Shown here: positions 1 through 8,484 of the stretch, one piece after another
Numbering within the stretch: the stretch's first letter is position 1
Layout of the letters: each line of letters starts with the position of its first letter
Assembly: GCF_012396015.1 (NCBI RefSeq)
Contig: NZ_JAAXOQ010000001.1
Location: forward strand, 124,001-188,000
Reading direction: 5' to 3'
DNA: 64,000 nucleotides
DNA from: Tsukamurella spumae
GTDB lineage: Bacteria; Actinomycetota; Actinomycetes; Mycobacteriales; Mycobacteriaceae
Notes under the pieces: generated by a model
Told to the model about the DNA's origin: nothing
Databases searched by the model: none
Seen by the model: only the letters and a program-made list of their open reading frames with translations
Translations under genes and position numbers: made by a program

Positions 1-1122
1 CGCGGGGGCGCGCTGGGGTGGCTCGACGGCTACGCCGCGGACCGTGCCGAGGCCGGCCTGCGCCGCACGCTGTCGGCGCGCCGCCCGGCCGAGCCCGGGC
101 TCGACCTCGCGTCGAACGACTACCTGGGCCTGAGCCGGCACCCGCGCGTGCTCGCCGCCGCCGCCGATGCCCTGCATCTGTGGGGCGCCGGCGCCACCGG
201 ATCGCGCCTGGTCACCGGCACAACGGAACTGCACGAGTCGTTCGAGCGCGGCATCGCCGAGTTCCTGGGCGCGGAGGCGGCGCTGTGCTTCTCGTCGGGG
301 TACCTCGCGAACCTCGGCGTCGTGACCGCGCTCGCGGGCCGCGGGGCCCTGGTCGTCTCCGACGGCGGCTCGCACGCGTCGCTCGTCGACGCCTGCCGCC
401 TCTCGCGCGCCCGCGTCGTGGTCACGCCGCGCGGCGATGTGAACGCCGTTCGGACGGCCCTGGCCGCGCGCACCGAGGACCGCGCGCTCGTCCTCACCGA
501 CTCGGTCTACAGCGCCGACGGCGCGCTCGCCCCGGTCGCGGGGCTGTACGACGCCGCTCGCGCGCACGGCGCGGTCCTCGTCGTCGACGAGGCACACGGC
601 CTGGGTGTCCGGGGCTCCGGCGGACGCGGCCTGGTCCACGAACTCGGCCTGGCCGGCGCGCCCGACCTCGTCGTCACGGCCACGATGTCCAAGGCGCTCG
701 GCTCGCAGGGCGGGGTGGTCCTCGGACCCGAGCCGGTTCGCGCGCACCTGATCGACGCCGCTCGGCCGTTCATCTTCGACACGGGCCTAGCCCCCGTGGC
801 CGTCGCGGCGGCGGACGCCGCGCTCGCCGAGCTGCGAGCCGCGCCCGCGCTCGCGGCCCGGGTCCTCGACCGTGCCCGCGCGGTGGCCTCCGGTATCGGG
901 GCGCCCGAGCCGACCTCCGCGGTGGTCTCGCTCGTCCTCGGCGAGCCGGAGCGCGCCGTCGCCGCCCGCGATGCGTGCGCGGCGCAGGGTGTGCGCGTCG
1001 GCTGCTTCCGGCCCCCGTCGGTGCCCGAGGGGACCTCGCGGCTGCGGATCACCGTCCGGGCCGACCTCACGGACGCCGAGGTGGACACCGCGGTCGCAGT
1101 GATCCGACGGGCGATCGCGTGA
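1..1122 (+). CDS. bioF: 8-amino-7-oxononanoate synthase, 5' partial
   Basis: PLP-dependent synthase that condenses pimeloyl-thioester with L-alanine, the first committed step of biotin ring assembly, in the cytoplasm. The frame is open from base 1 with no start codon before SNDYLGLS, so the N-terminus lies outside the window; 373 residues are visible of the usual roughly 385. Seen: the SNDYLGL entry motif, [12 protein letters not shown] (PLP-ring contacts) and [12 protein letters not shown], whose lysine (about visible residue 231) should form the Schiff base. The stop TGA at 1120-1122 overlaps the GTG start of bioD, so the two are translationally coupled. The bioF-bioD pairing matches mycobacteria. 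Identity is secure. Confidence 0.95.
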   Translation, partial: RGGALGWLDGYAADRAEAGLRRTLSARRPAEPGLDLASNDYLGLSRHPRVLAAAADALHLWGAGATGSRLVTGTTELHESFERGIAEFLGAEAALCFSSGYLANLGVVTALAGRGALVVSDGGSHASLVDACRLSRARVVVTPRGDVNAVRTALAARTEDRALVLTDSVYSADGALAPVAGLYDAARAHGAVLVVDEAHGLGVRGSGGRGLVHELGLAGAPDLVVTATMSKALGSQGGVVLGPEPVRAHLIDAARPFIFDTGLAPVAVAAADAALAELRAAPALAARVLDRARAVASGIGAPEPTSAVVSLVLGEPERAVAARDACAAQGVRVGCFRPPSVPEGTSRLRITVRADLTDAEVDTAVAVIRRAIA

Positions 1123-1823
1123 TCCTCGGCGTGACCGGCACGTCCACCGGCGTGGGCAAAACGGTGGCCACGGCGGCCCTCGCCGCGGCGCTGCGGCCAG
1201 GAGGGCCGGTCACCGTCGTCAAGCCCGCCCAGACCGGACTGCCCGACGGTGCCGATCGCGACGCCGACGGTGCGCTGTCCGACGCGGCCGAGGTCGCGCG
1301 GCTGGCTCCCGGGGTGGCGACCGTCGAGCATCGCCGGTATCCGGAGCCGCTGGCGCCGCTCACCGCGGCCCGTCGCGCCGGGCTGCCGGCGTTGGGCCTG
1401 GAGGAGTCCGTCGGCGTGGTGCGCGCGGCCGAGGGGACGGTGCTCGTGGAGGGTGCCGGCGGCGTCCTGGTGCGCCTCGGCCTCGACGGGAATCGAACGC
1501 CGTTCACGCTGATCGACCTGGCGCGGGAACTCGGCGCGGCCGTCGTGGTGGTGGCCGATCCGGCGCTCGGCACGCTCAACCACACCGAGCTCACCGTCCG
1601 CGCGCTGGCGGCGGGCGGGGTCTCCTGCGCGGGGATCGTGCTCTCCCGCTGGCCGGAGGCGCCCGGCCTGGCGGAACGCTGCAACCTCGTCGACCTGCCC
1701 GAGCTCACCGGAGTGCCGATCGTGGGCAGGGTGCCCGACGGTGCCCCCGCGCTCGCTCCGGACCGGTTCGGCGCGCACGCCCCGTCGTGGTTCGACGCGG
1801 TGTGGCTGGCCGGACTCGCCTGA
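1119..1823 (+). CDS. bioD: Dethiobiotin synthetase
   Basis: ATP-dependent carboxylase that closes the ureido ring of dethiobiotin from 7,8-diaminopelargonic acid and CO2. 234 residues, normal for actinobacteria. An N-terminal P-loop GTSTGVGKT sits at residues 7-15, followed by the KPAQTG substrate-lysine motif and [10 protein letters not shown] (Mg/ATP contacts). The GTG start at 1119 overlaps the bioF stop by four bases, which fixes the start. After the stop there is a 117-base gap containing biotin-operator-like boxes, and bioB follows as a separate unit. Confidence 0.95.
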   Translation: MILGVTGTSTGVGKTVATAALAAALRPGGPVTVVKPAQTGLPDGADRDADGALSDAAEVARLAPGVATVEHRRYPEPLAPLTAARRAGLPALGLEESVGVVRAAEGTVLVEGAGGVLVRLGLDGNRTPFTLIDLARELGAAVVVVADPALGTLNHTELTVRALAAGGVSCAGIVLSRWPEAPGLAERCNLVDLPELTGVPIVGRVPDGAPALAPDRFGAHAPSWFDAVWLAGLA

Positions 1824-1839
1824 GGCCGCGGTCGACCCT

Positions 1840-1870
1840 TGAACGCCGTTCATGAATTGAACGCTGTACA
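1840..1870 (+). promoter_or_regulatory. Tandem BioQ-like operator boxes before bioB
   Basis: Two 13-bp inverted repeats. Box 1 at 1840-1852 reads TGAACGCCGTTCA (perfect 5-3-5 palindrome). Box 2 at 1858-1870 reads TGAACGCTGTACA (one arm imperfect). Both share TGAAC-N3, the half-site described for the TetR-type biotin repressor BioQ in corynebacteria and mycobacteria. They lie 70-100 bases before the bioB start in the only untranslated gap of the cluster. Inference: bioB-bsaP has its own biotin-repressed promoter separate from bioFD. No bioQ gene is visible in the window. Confidence 0.65.
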
Positions 1871-1940
1871 GTGCTCGGTAACCGCGACGCTCCGGGGTCG
1901 CACGCCACAGCCGACAGCCCACGCCGACGAGGGAGATCAC

Positions 1941-2948
1941 ATGACCGGGGTCCTGGCCGACATCATCGAGGTCGCACGCGAGCAGGTGCTCGAGCGCGGC
2001 GAGGGACTGAGCCAGGAGCAGGTCCTGGCCGTGCTGCAGCTGCCCGACGAGAAGCTCGACGAGGTGCTCCAGCTCGCGCACGAGGTGCGGATGAAGTGGT
2101 GCGGCCCCGAGGTCGAGGTCGAGGGCATCATCAGCCTCAAGACCGGCGGCTGCCCCGAGGACTGCCACTTCTGCAGCCAGTCGGGCCTGTTCGAGTCGCC
2201 GGTGCGCTCGGCATGGATCGACATCCCGTCGCTGGTCGAGGCCGCCAAGCAGACCGCCAAGACCGGCGCGACGGAGTTCTGCATCGTCGCCGCCGTGCGC
2301 GGTCCCGACAAGCGGCTGATGAGCCAGGTCGCCGCCGGCATCGAGGCCATTCGCAACGAGGTGGACATCCAGATCGCGTGCAGCCTCGGCATGCTCACGC
2401 AGGAGCAGGTCGACGAGCTCAAGGCCATGGGGGTGCACCGCTACAACCACAACCTCGAGACCTCGCGCTCGCATTTCCCGAAGGTCGTCACCACCCACTC
2501 CTGGGAGGAGCGCTGGGGCACCCTGCAGATGGTCCGGGAGGCGGGCATGGAGGTCTGCTGCGGCGGCATCCTCGGCATGGGGGAGACGCTCGAGCAGCGC
2601 GCCGAGTTCGCGGCGAACCTCGCCGAGCTCGAGCCCGACGAGGTGCCGCTCAACTTCCTCAACCCGCGCCCCGGCACGCCCTTCGGCGACCTGGACGTGC
2701 TCGAGCCGAACGAGGCGCTGCGCTCCATCGCCGCGTTCCGGCTGGCGCTGCCGCGCACCATCCTGCGCTTCGCCGGTGGCCGCGAGATCACCCTCGGTGA
2801 CCTCGGCGCCGAGAAGGGCATCCTCGGCGGCATCAACGCGGTGATCGTGGGCAACTACCTGACCACGCTGGGCCGCCCCGCCGAGACCGATCTCGACCTG
2901 CTCGGCGAGCTGAAGATGCCGATCAAGGCCTTGAACGAGACCCTGTGA
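1941..2948 (+). CDS. bioB: Biotin synthase
   Basis: Radical-SAM enzyme that inserts sulfur into dethiobiotin. 335 residues. The radical-SAM cluster cysteines appear in [13 protein letters not shown] (CxxxCxxC), and later conserved BioB motifs [16 protein letters not shown] and [10 protein letters not shown] are present. The ATG at 1941 is chosen because GGGAG lies a few bases upstream and the residues before it do not resemble BioB. The stop overlaps the start of the downstream small protein by four bases. Regulation is probably through the TGAAC-N3 boxes upstream. Confidence 0.97.
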   Translation: MTGVLADIIEVAREQVLERGEGLSQEQVLAVLQLPDEKLDEVLQLAHEVRMKWCGPEVEVEGIISLKTGGCPEDCHFCSQSGLFESPVRSAWIDIPSLVEAAKQTAKTGATEFCIVAAVRGPDKRLMSQVAAGIEAIRNEVDIQIACSLGMLTQEQVDELKAMGVHRYNHNLETSRSHFPKVVTTHSWEERWGTLQMVREAGMEVCCGGILGMGETLEQRAEFAANLAELEPDEVPLNFLNPRPGTPFGDLDVLEPNEALRSIAAFRLALPRTILRFAGGREITLGDLGAEKGILGGINAVIVGNYLTTLGRPAETDLDLLGELKMPIKALNETL

Positions 2949-3172
2949 CGGTCATGACCGCCGCGCCCGGCAAGGAGCCGGTGTACAACGAGTTCACCGG
3001 CAAGCCGCTCACCGAGGGGGCGCCCGTCTTCGCGGCGGCGCTGCTCGGTCTCGAGCCGCCGCGCTACTGCGCCTACTGCGCTCGCCGGATGATCGTGCAG
3101 GTCAGCCCGGACGGCTGGACCGCCCGTTGCTCCCGGCACGGCGAGCTGGACTCGAAGAGCCGCGAGCGCTGA
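2945..3172 (+). CDS. bsaP: Biotin synthase auxiliary protein
   Basis: 75-residue cytoplasmic protein starting at GTG 2945 (overlapping the bioB stop) or ATG 2954 in the same frame. The central region has a short-spaced cysteine pair, [10 protein letters not shown], and a third cysteine in ARCSRHGE. It matches by size, position and this Cys motif the Rv1590-type protein directly after bioB in mycobacteria, reported as an auxiliary factor (BsaP) that supports BioB turnover, likely through its Fe-S clusters. Coupling to bioB supports a 1:1 partner role. The exact mechanism is not readable from sequence. Confidence 0.8.
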   Translation: MTVMTAAPGKEPVYNEFTGKPLTEGAPVFAAALLGLEPPRYCAYCARRMIVQVSPDGWTARCSRHGELDSKSRER

Positions 3173-3196
3173 CGCCGTCCCCACAGGATCGGTCGA

Positions 3197-3202
3197 TACG
3201 CT
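3197..3202 (+). promoter_or_regulatory. -10 box for a leaderless transcript
   Basis: TACGCT lies 7 bases before the ATG at 3210, the spacing expected when the A of the start codon is also the transcription start. It supports the chosen start of the DUF2567 gene. Confidence 0.45.
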
Positions 3203-3209
3203 GACCCCG

Positions 3210-3926
3210 ATGGCTACTCGAACCGCGCACAGCGCGACCTCCTCCGTCGTCGTGCCGATCGTGGTCGGTGCGGTGCTCGGCGCCGCCGCCGCCCTCGTCT
3301 GGGGAACGACGGTGCCCGGCGTGCGCGGTGTCGTGCTCTCGTCCGGGGAGACGGTGCTGCGCACGGACTACCTGGACAACTTCTTCGTCGCGACCGCCGC
3401 CTTCGCAGCGGTGTCGGTGGTCGGCGGGCTGCTGACCGGGGCGGCGCTGTTCCGCGGCGCGCGCCGAACGCCGCGGGGCGTCGGGATCACGCTCGGCGCG
3501 GCGGTGATCGGCGTCGTGGTCGCCGTGCTGCTCGGCCAGGCGGTCGTGAACGCCCGGTTCACGGGCCCCGTCGCCGCCGGCCTGGACTTCACCAAGGCAC
3601 CGTCGGTCCGCCTCGACGGTGCCAACCTCCTCGCCCCGGCAGACCGCTCCGGCGGCACGATCGGAGATCTGGCGGCGTGGGTGCTGGTGCTGGTGTGGCC
3701 GGGTGCCGCCGCCCTGTGGTGCACGGTGATCGCCCTGTTCGGCCGGCTGCCGGCCGATGCTCTAGCCGGTGTGCCCGCGGAGCAGGTCGGCGAAGTCGGT
3801 GACGGGGCCGAGGTCGGTGGCCTTCCCGGAGCGCCGTGGGGCACCCAGGTCCGACGGTCCGCCGAACCCGGCCACGGCACCGTCGGAGGTGACCAGCGCG
3901 CCGGCGAGCTCAGCCCCGGCCCGTGA
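3210..3926 (+). CDS. DUF2567 family membrane protein
   Basis: Predicted 238-residue inner-membrane protein of unknown function. Four hydrophobic segments can be seen: about residues 14-32, 59-78, 92-110 and 150-172. Size and position after bioB-bsaP match Rv1591 of M. tuberculosis (DUF2567). The family part ends near residue 185; the last 55 or so residues are read antisense to the 3' end of the convergent FMN reductase gene (165-base overlap) and look like read-through with no family character (Gly/Glu/Pro-rich, no motif). The ATG at 3210 has a -10-like TACGCT just upstream. Confidence 0.7.
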   Translation: MATRTAHSATSSVVVPIVVGAVLGAAAALVWGTTVPGVRGVVLSSGETVLRTDYLDNFFVATAAFAAVSVVGGLLTGAALFRGARRTPRGVGITLGAAVIGVVVAVLLGQAVVNARFTGPVAAGLDFTKAPSVRLDGANLLAPADRSGGTIGDLAAWVLVLVWPGAAALWCTVIALFGRLPADALAGVPAEQVGEVGDGAEVGGLPGAPWGTQVRRSAEPGHGTVGGDQRAGELSPGP

Positions 3927-4415
3927 GATCCGGGCCGCGAGCTCCGACGAACCGAAGTCCTCGGTGGCGGCGAAGACGCCGGTCGGGAGCGTCTGCGCGC
4001 GCAAGTAGCCGAACAGGGGCCGCAGCGCGTGATCGAGCACCAGTGAGTGCCGCGGCGTGCCGGCGGTCGCGGCGATGAGGACGGGCACCCCCGTCAGCGA
4101 GTCGGGGTCGAGGGCGTCGAAGAACATCTTGAACAGTCCGCTGTAGCTCGCCGTGAACACCGGGGTGACGGCGATGACCCCGTCCGCCTCGGCCAGCGCG
4201 TCCTTCGCCGCGGTCAGCGCGGGGGTGGGGACGCCGGTGGTCATCACGGTCGCGAGATCGCGGGCGAGCTCGCGGACCTCGATGACCGTCACGTCCAGTG
4301 CCTCACCCCGCGCCGAGACGCCGGCCCGGACGGCATCGGCCAGCTGGTCGGCCAGTAGCCGGGTGGACGAGGGCTCGGACACTCCGGCCGCGACGACGAC
4401 GAGGGAACGCGACAC
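3762..4415 (-). CDS. NADPH-dependent FMN reductase (CE1759 family)
   Basis: Flavodoxin-fold reductase, 217 residues, expected to supply reduced FMN to the monooxygenase encoded just upstream. Seen: an N-terminal strand followed by GVSEPSSTR (FMN-phosphate loop) and VFTASYSGLFKMFFDAL, typical of NAD(P)H:FMN reductases. It starts at GTG 4415, two bases after the stop of the luciferase-like gene, so the two form an operon. The pair corresponds to the two-gene luciferase-like/FMN reductase sets named after CE1758/CE1759. The true substrate of the pair is unknown. Its 3' end overlaps the convergent DUF2567 gene. Confidence 0.8.
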   Translation of the reverse strand: MSRSLVVVAAGVSEPSSTRLLADQLADAVRAGVSARGEALDVTVIEVRELARDLATVMTTGVPTPALTAAKDALAEADGVIAVTPVFTASYSGLFKMFFDALDPDSLTGVPVLIAATAGTPRHSLVLDHALRPLFGYLRAQTLPTGVFAATEDFGSSELAARISRAGAELAGALVTSDGAVAGFGGPSDLGAPRRSGKATDLGPVTDFADLLRGHTG

Positions 4416-4417
4416 CG

Positions 4418-5557
4418 TCAGGCCTCCTGTCCCGCGAGCAGAGCGCCGGAGGGCACCACGTCGTGGTGCGGAGCGCCGGGACCGGCCGCGACCAGCGACT
4501 CGTGCGTCGGCGGGTCCGACGGGACGTGGGACGGGCGCCGCAGCTCGAACTCCTTGCGCAGCACCGGGACCACCTCGGTGCCCAGGATCTCGACCTGCTC
4601 GAGCACCTGCTCCAGCGGCAGGCCGGCGTGGTCGACGAGGAAGAGCTGGCGCTGGTAGTCGCCGGCGTAGTCGGCGAAGCCGAGCGTCTTCTCGATCACC
4701 TGCTCGGGCGTGCCGACGGTGAGCGGGGTCATCGTCTCGAAGTCCTCCAGCGACGGGCCGTGCCCGTACACGGGCGCGTTGTCGAAGTAGGGGCGGAAGC
4801 GGCGCTTGGCCTCGGCCTCGGTCCCGGCCATGAACACCTGGCCCCCGAGTCCGACGATCGCCTGGTCCGCCGATCCGTGGCCGTAGTGCTCGAAGCGCTG
4901 CCGGTACAGGCGCACCATCTGCTCGGTGTGCTCGGAGTTCCAGAAGATGTTGTTGTGGAAGAAGCCGTCGCCGTAGAACGCGGCCTGCTCGGCGATCTCG
5001 GGCGACCGGATCGAGCCGTGCCACACGAAGGGGGGCGTACCGTCCAGCGGCGCGGGCGTCGAGGTGTAGCTCTGCAACGGCGTGCGGAACTGGCCCTCCC
5101 AGTCGACGACGCTCTCGCGCCACAGCCGGCGCAGCAGGTGGTAGTTCTCGATCGCCAGCGGGATGCCCTGGCGGATGTCCTTGCCGAACCACGGGTAGAC
5201 GGGGCCGGTGTTGCCGCGTCCCAGTGTGAGATCGACGCGACCGTTCGAGAGGTGCTGCAGCATCGCGTAGTCCTCGGCGATCTTCACCGGGTCGTTGGTG
5301 GTGATCAGCGTGGTGGCGGTGCTCAGCCGCAGCTTCTCCGTGCGGGCGGCGATCCAGCCGAGCAGCGTGGTGGGGGAACTGGGCACGAACGGCGGGTTGT
5401 GGTGCTCGCCGGTCGCGAACACGTCCAGGCCCACCTCCTCGGCCTTGAGCGCGAGGGCGGTCATCGCTTCGATGCGCTCGTGCTCGCCGACGGTGGTGCC
5501 GGTGGTCGGGTCCGTGGTCACGTCGCCGACGGTGAATACTCCGAACTGCATGTCCAT
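4418..5557 (-). CDS. Luciferase-like FMN-dependent monooxygenase (CE1758 family)
   Basis: 379-residue bacterial-luciferase-like (LLM) flavin-dependent oxidoreductase. TIM-barrel motifs are visible: GLDVFATGEHHNPPF near the N-terminus, LSTATTLITTNDPVKIAEDYAMLQHLSNGR and the phosphate-binding VDLTLGRGN. Start options are ATG 5557 and ATG 5551; the first is taken. It is followed directly by its likely flavin reductase. A perfect 14-bp palindrome lies 43 bases upstream, so a dimeric repressor probably controls the pair. The oxidised substrate cannot be told from sequence; the C-terminal 30 residues are Pro/His-rich and probably disordered. Confidence 0.85.
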   Translation of the reverse strand: MDMQFGVFTVGDVTTDPTTGTTVGEHERIEAMTALALKAEEVGLDVFATGEHHNPPFVPSSPTTLLGWIAARTEKLRLSTATTLITTNDPVKIAEDYAMLQHLSNGRVDLTLGRGNTGPVYPWFGKDIRQGIPLAIENYHLLRRLWRESVVDWEGQFRTPLQSYTSTPAPLDGTPPFVWHGSIRSPEIAEQAAFYGDGFFHNNIFWNSEHTEQMVRLYRQRFEHYGHGSADQAIVGLGGQVFMAGTEAEAKRRFRPYFDNAPVYGHGPSLEDFETMTPLTVGTPEQVIEKTLGFADYAGDYQRQLFLVDHAGLPLEQVLEQVEILGTEVVPVLRKEFELRRPSHVPSDPPTHESLVAAGPGAPHHDVVPSGALLAGQEA

Positions 5558-5599
5558 CCTTCCCGTTCGGGCCCCGGTCGAGCCCTTCGAGAACTGTAA

Positions 5600-5613
5600 C
5601 GGACCATGGTCCG
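5600..5613. promoter_or_regulatory. Perfect palindrome upstream of the LLM/FMN reductase pair
   Basis: CGGACCATGGTCCG is a perfect 14-bp palindrome in the 82-base gap upstream of the luciferase-like gene. A possible -10 (TACAGT on the minus strand) follows it, so a bound dimer would block transcription. No obvious regulator gene is adjacent. Confidence 0.45.
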
Positions 5614-5639
5614 ATTGTGTTCCCGACGGTGGCAGCCAG

Positions 5640-6617
5640 TCACGGCGCTCCCGGAGCCGGCGCCCGAGTCGCGAGGAATTCGCCCGCGGCGCGCCGTCCG
5701 GCGTCCAGCAGCCCCTCGCGGGCCGCGGCGTCGAGATCGAAGTCGAGGCTCCGGACGGCGCCGGTGTCGATGTAGACGGTGCGGTTGCTGATTCCCTCGT
5801 CGGCGAGGCGGTACCGATTCGATTCCTGGTCCAGTGCGGTGCGCAGGCACCCGATGGCGAGCTGCAGCGGACCGTCGAGTGGTTCGTCCGGGGCGTGCCC
5901 GCTCGGCCGTGCCGACAGCTTCATGCCCCACGTGGGCCAGCGCTCGACGCGTCCATCGGACCGGTCGAACATCCGCACCGGGAAGGCGGACAGCAGTGCG
6001 CCGTCGACCCAGGTGACCGTGCCCCGGTCGGTGTTCACCCGCACCGGCCGGAAGTAGAAGGGCACCGCCATCGACGCGCGGACCGCCATCGCCACGGGCT
6101 GTTCGTCCGCGTGCAGGCCGTACTGGTCGTAGTCCCAGGGCAGCCGGACCAGGACGCGGCGACTGACATCGGAGACGTTCACCACCAGCGAGTAGCGCTG
6201 GTAGTCCGCCAGGCCGCACTCGGGATCGTCGAGGATCCGCAGGTCCGCGAAGGTGCGCACGCCCGCCTCGGCGAGGAGCGGCGTGAGCCATTCGAGGAGG
6301 TAGTCGCCCGAGTGCATCCCGTCGTGCAGGAGTACGGCAGCTCCGTCGCCGACCGGACCGAAGGCGCGCTGCAGGCGGGGCTCCTCGGCGAACCGCCGGT
6401 AGTCGACGGCGTGCATCGCGTCGACCAGGTCGTCGATCGGCCGGCCCGCCGACTGGTAGGCGGCGACCAGCGCGCCGATCACGGCGCCGCAACTGGTGCC
6501 GGCGATCCGCGGGAAGCGATAGCCCGCGGCCGCCAGTTCGGAGATCGCTCCGAGCAGCGCTATCCCGCGGACGCCGCCCCCTTCGAGAACGAGATCGACC
6601 TTCCGCGCGGCGTTCAT
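5640..6617 (-). CDS. Patatin-like phospholipase family protein
   Basis: 325-residue Ser/Asp-dyad lipid acyl hydrolase. The patatin signature is complete: oxyanion hole GGGVRG near residue 14, nucleophile in GTSCG (GxSxG) near residue 41, and catalytic Asp in DGA of TWVDGALLSAFPV. No signal peptide or membrane helix, so cytoplasmic or peripheral. It stands alone; its start at 6617 is 43 bases from the 3' end of nrtR on the same strand. The substrate (phospholipid or other ester) is unknown. An orthologue of mycobacterial patatin-like proteins is plausible. Confidence 0.85.
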   Translation of the reverse strand: MNAARKVDLVLEGGGVRGIALLGAISELAAAGYRFPRIAGTSCGAVIGALVAAYQSAGRPIDDLVDAMHAVDYRRFAEEPRLQRAFGPVGDGAAVLLHDGMHSGDYLLEWLTPLLAEAGVRTFADLRILDDPECGLADYQRYSLVVNVSDVSRRVLVRLPWDYDQYGLHADEQPVAMAVRASMAVPFYFRPVRVNTDRGTVTWVDGALLSAFPVRMFDRSDGRVERWPTWGMKLSARPSGHAPDEPLDGPLQLAIGCLRTALDQESNRYRLADEGISNRTVYIDTGAVRSLDFDLDAAAREGLLDAGRRAAGEFLATRAPAPGAP

Positions 6618-6659
6618 ATCGCCACCGTAGACCTCCGGGGGCGCGGTTCCGCGGCTTCG

Positions 6660-7382
6660 TCAGCCGGGCGGACGCAGCGTCGCGAACTCGTCGGTGATCC
6701 GCAGGTAGGAGTCGGTGAACCGGTACAGCGCGGGCGGGCGCCCGCGGGTGGTCTGGCCGGTCTCCCCGGTGGCGGTGATCACCGAGCGGCGCGAGAGGAT
6801 GCGCAGCAGGTTCGTCGCGTCGACGGGGTAGCCGAGCACCGCGACGTAGACATCGCGGAGCTGCGAGACCGGGAAGGCGCGCGGCGCCAGCGCGAAGCCG
6901 ATGTTCGAGTACGACAGGCGCGCCGCCAGGCGCGTGCGAGCGCGGTGCACCATCGCGGCATGGTCGAAGGCCATCGTGGGGAGGGTCTCGACGGGGTGCC
7001 AGGTGGTGTCGTCGGGCAGCCGCGGGTCGGTACCGGACCGGACGAGGCCGAGGAAGGTGGACGCCAGGGTGCGGTCGGCATCGTCGGTCGCGGGCACGCG
7101 GTGTGGATCGGAGAACTCGGCGAACTGCTCGAGGTGTGCGATCTCGGTGAGGTCGACCTTCTCGGCGAGCAGGCGGCGCGCGCTCGTGGGGAGGTCCTCG
7201 CGCGGATCGAGCAGGCCGCCGGGCAGTGACCACGCACCCTGGTCGGGTGCCATCGCGCGCTGCCACAGCAGCACCTCGAGGACGCCCGACGTCCTTGCCC
7301 CCGACGGGGGTGTGACCCGGAACACAGCGGAGAGGACCTCGTGTGCGACCCGGTGCGGGGGAGCGGTGCTAGCATCGGCCAT
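6660..7382 (-). CDS. nrtR: NrtR: Nudix-related repressor of NAD synthesis
   Basis: 240 residues: an N-terminal Nudix-like domain with a degenerate Nudix box (WSLPGGLLDPREDLPTSARRLLAEKV) and a C-terminal winged helix (SYSNIGFALAPRAFPVSQLRDVY, then TTRGRPPALYRFTD). Family knowledge: NrtR senses ADP-ribose or NAD state and represses NAD genes. Start ATG 7382 is chosen over the upstream ATG at 7445 because it avoids overlap with nadA and has a TATGAT -10 box six bases upstream (leaderless). It is divergent from nadABC across 49 bases holding an inverted repeat. Equivalent of Rv1593c in M. tuberculosis. Confidence 0.88.
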   Translation of the reverse strand: MADASTAPPHRVAHEVLSAVFRVTPPSGARTSGVLEVLLWQRAMAPDQGAWSLPGGLLDPREDLPTSARRLLAEKVDLTEIAHLEQFAEFSDPHRVPATDDADRTLASTFLGLVRSGTDPRLPDDTTWHPVETLPTMAFDHAAMVHRARTRLAARLSYSNIGFALAPRAFPVSQLRDVYVAVLGYPVDATNLLRILSRRSVITATGETGQTTRGRPPALYRFTDSYLRITDEFATLRPPG

Positions 7383-7383
7383 A

Positions 7384-7402
7384 TATCGATCATAGGTCGA
7401 TA
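7384..7402. promoter_or_regulatory. NrtR operator candidate between nrtR and nadA
   Basis: TATCGATCATAGGTCGATA: inverted repeat TATCGA-N7-TCGATA. It covers the minus-strand -10 (TATGAT) of nrtR and lies 30 bases before the nadA start, so one bound dimer could repress both genes. Confidence 0.65.
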
Positions 7403-7431
7403 AATAGTCCGAGAGAAAGGGAGGCGCCGCG

Positions 7432-8484
7432 ATGACCACAGCCACGTCCGCCGCCGCCGAATTCAGCTCGCCCCTCTACGACCGGATCGTCGAGAACGGT
7501 GGCATGTACACCGGCGTCGACGGTGACCGGGAGTGGGCCGCCGAGGTCAAGCGACTCGCGAAGCTCCGCGACGCCACGATCCTCGCGCACAACTACGAGT
7601 TGCCCGCCATTCAGGACGTCGCCGATTTCGTCGGCGACTCGCTGGCGCTCTCCCGCATCGCCGCCGACGTCTCGACCTCGACGATCGTCTTCTGCGGCGT
7701 CCACTTCATGGCGGAGACGGCGAAGATCCTCAGCCCGGAGAAGACGGTCCTCATCCCGGACCAGCGCGCCGGCTGCTCCCTGGCCGATTCGATCAAGGCC
7801 GTCGAGCTGCAGGAGTGGAAGGACGAGCACCCGGGCGCCGTCGTCGTCTCCTATGTCAACACCACCGCCGAGGTCAAGGCGCTCACCGACATCTGCTGCA
7901 CGTCGAGCAACGCCGTCGAGGTCGTGCAGTCGATCCCCGAGGACACCGAGATCCTGTTCCTCCCGGATCAGTTCCTCGGCGCGCACGTCAAGCGCGTCAC
8001 GGGCCGGCAGAACATGCACATCTGGGCGGGCGAGTGCCACGTGCACGCCGGGATCAACGGCCACGAGCTCGCCGCGCAGGCCAAGGCGCACCCGGACGCC
8101 GACCTCTACGTGCACCCGGAGTGCGGCTGCGCCACCTCCGCGCTCTACCTGGCCGGCGAGGGCGCCGTCCCCGACGACCGGGTGAAGATCCTCTCCACCG
8201 GCGGCATGCTCGACGCGGCCCGCGAAACCGGCGCCAAGGAGGTCCTCGTGGCCACCGAGGTCGGCATGCTGCACCAGCTGCGGATGGCCGCGCCCGGCGT
8301 CGAGTTCCGCGCCGTCAACGACCGCGCGTCCTGCAAGTACATGAAGATGATCACCCCCGCGGCCCTGCTGCGTTGCCTCGTCGAGGGCCGCGACGAGGTG
8401 TTCGTCGACGCCGAGATGGCCGACGCCGGTCGCAAGGCCGTGACCCGCATGATCGGTATCGGGCAGCCCGGCGGCGGGGAATGA
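7432..8484 (+). CDS. nadA: Quinolinate synthase A
   Basis: [4Fe-4S] enzyme that condenses iminoaspartate with dihydroxyacetone phosphate to quinolinate in de novo NAD synthesis. 350 residues. Motifs: [20 protein letters not shown] at the N-terminus, AGCSLAD, HPECGC and [11 protein letters not shown], which hold the likely cluster cysteines. ATG 7432 is preceded by GGGAGG. It is first of a nadABC operon in which each stop overlaps the next start by four bases (ATGA). Probably repressed by NrtR through the upstream inverted repeat. Confidence 0.97.
   Translation: MTTATSAAAEFSSPLYDRIVENGGMYTGVDGDREWAAEVKRLAKLRDATILAHNYELPAIQDVADFVGDSLALSRIAADVSTSTIVFCGVHFMAETAKILSPEKTVLIPDQRAGCSLADSIKAVELQEWKDEHPGAVVVSYVNTTAEVKALTDICCTSSNAVEVVQSIPEDTEILFLPDQFLGAHVKRVTGRQNMHIWAGECHVHAGINGHELAAQAKAHPDADLYVHPECGCATSALYLAGEGAVPDDRVKILSTGGMLDAARETGAKEVLVATEVGMLHQLRMAAPGVEFRAVNDRASCKYMKMITPAALLRCLVEGRDEVFVDAEMADAGRKAVTRMIGIGQPGGGE

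Noticed and set aside
507-2498. 663-residue open frame on the minus strand across bioF-bioD-bioB
   Set aside because: Long antisense frames are expected at about 70% GC; its composition is Arg/Gly/His-rich with no domain, and the plus strand holds recognised biotin genes.
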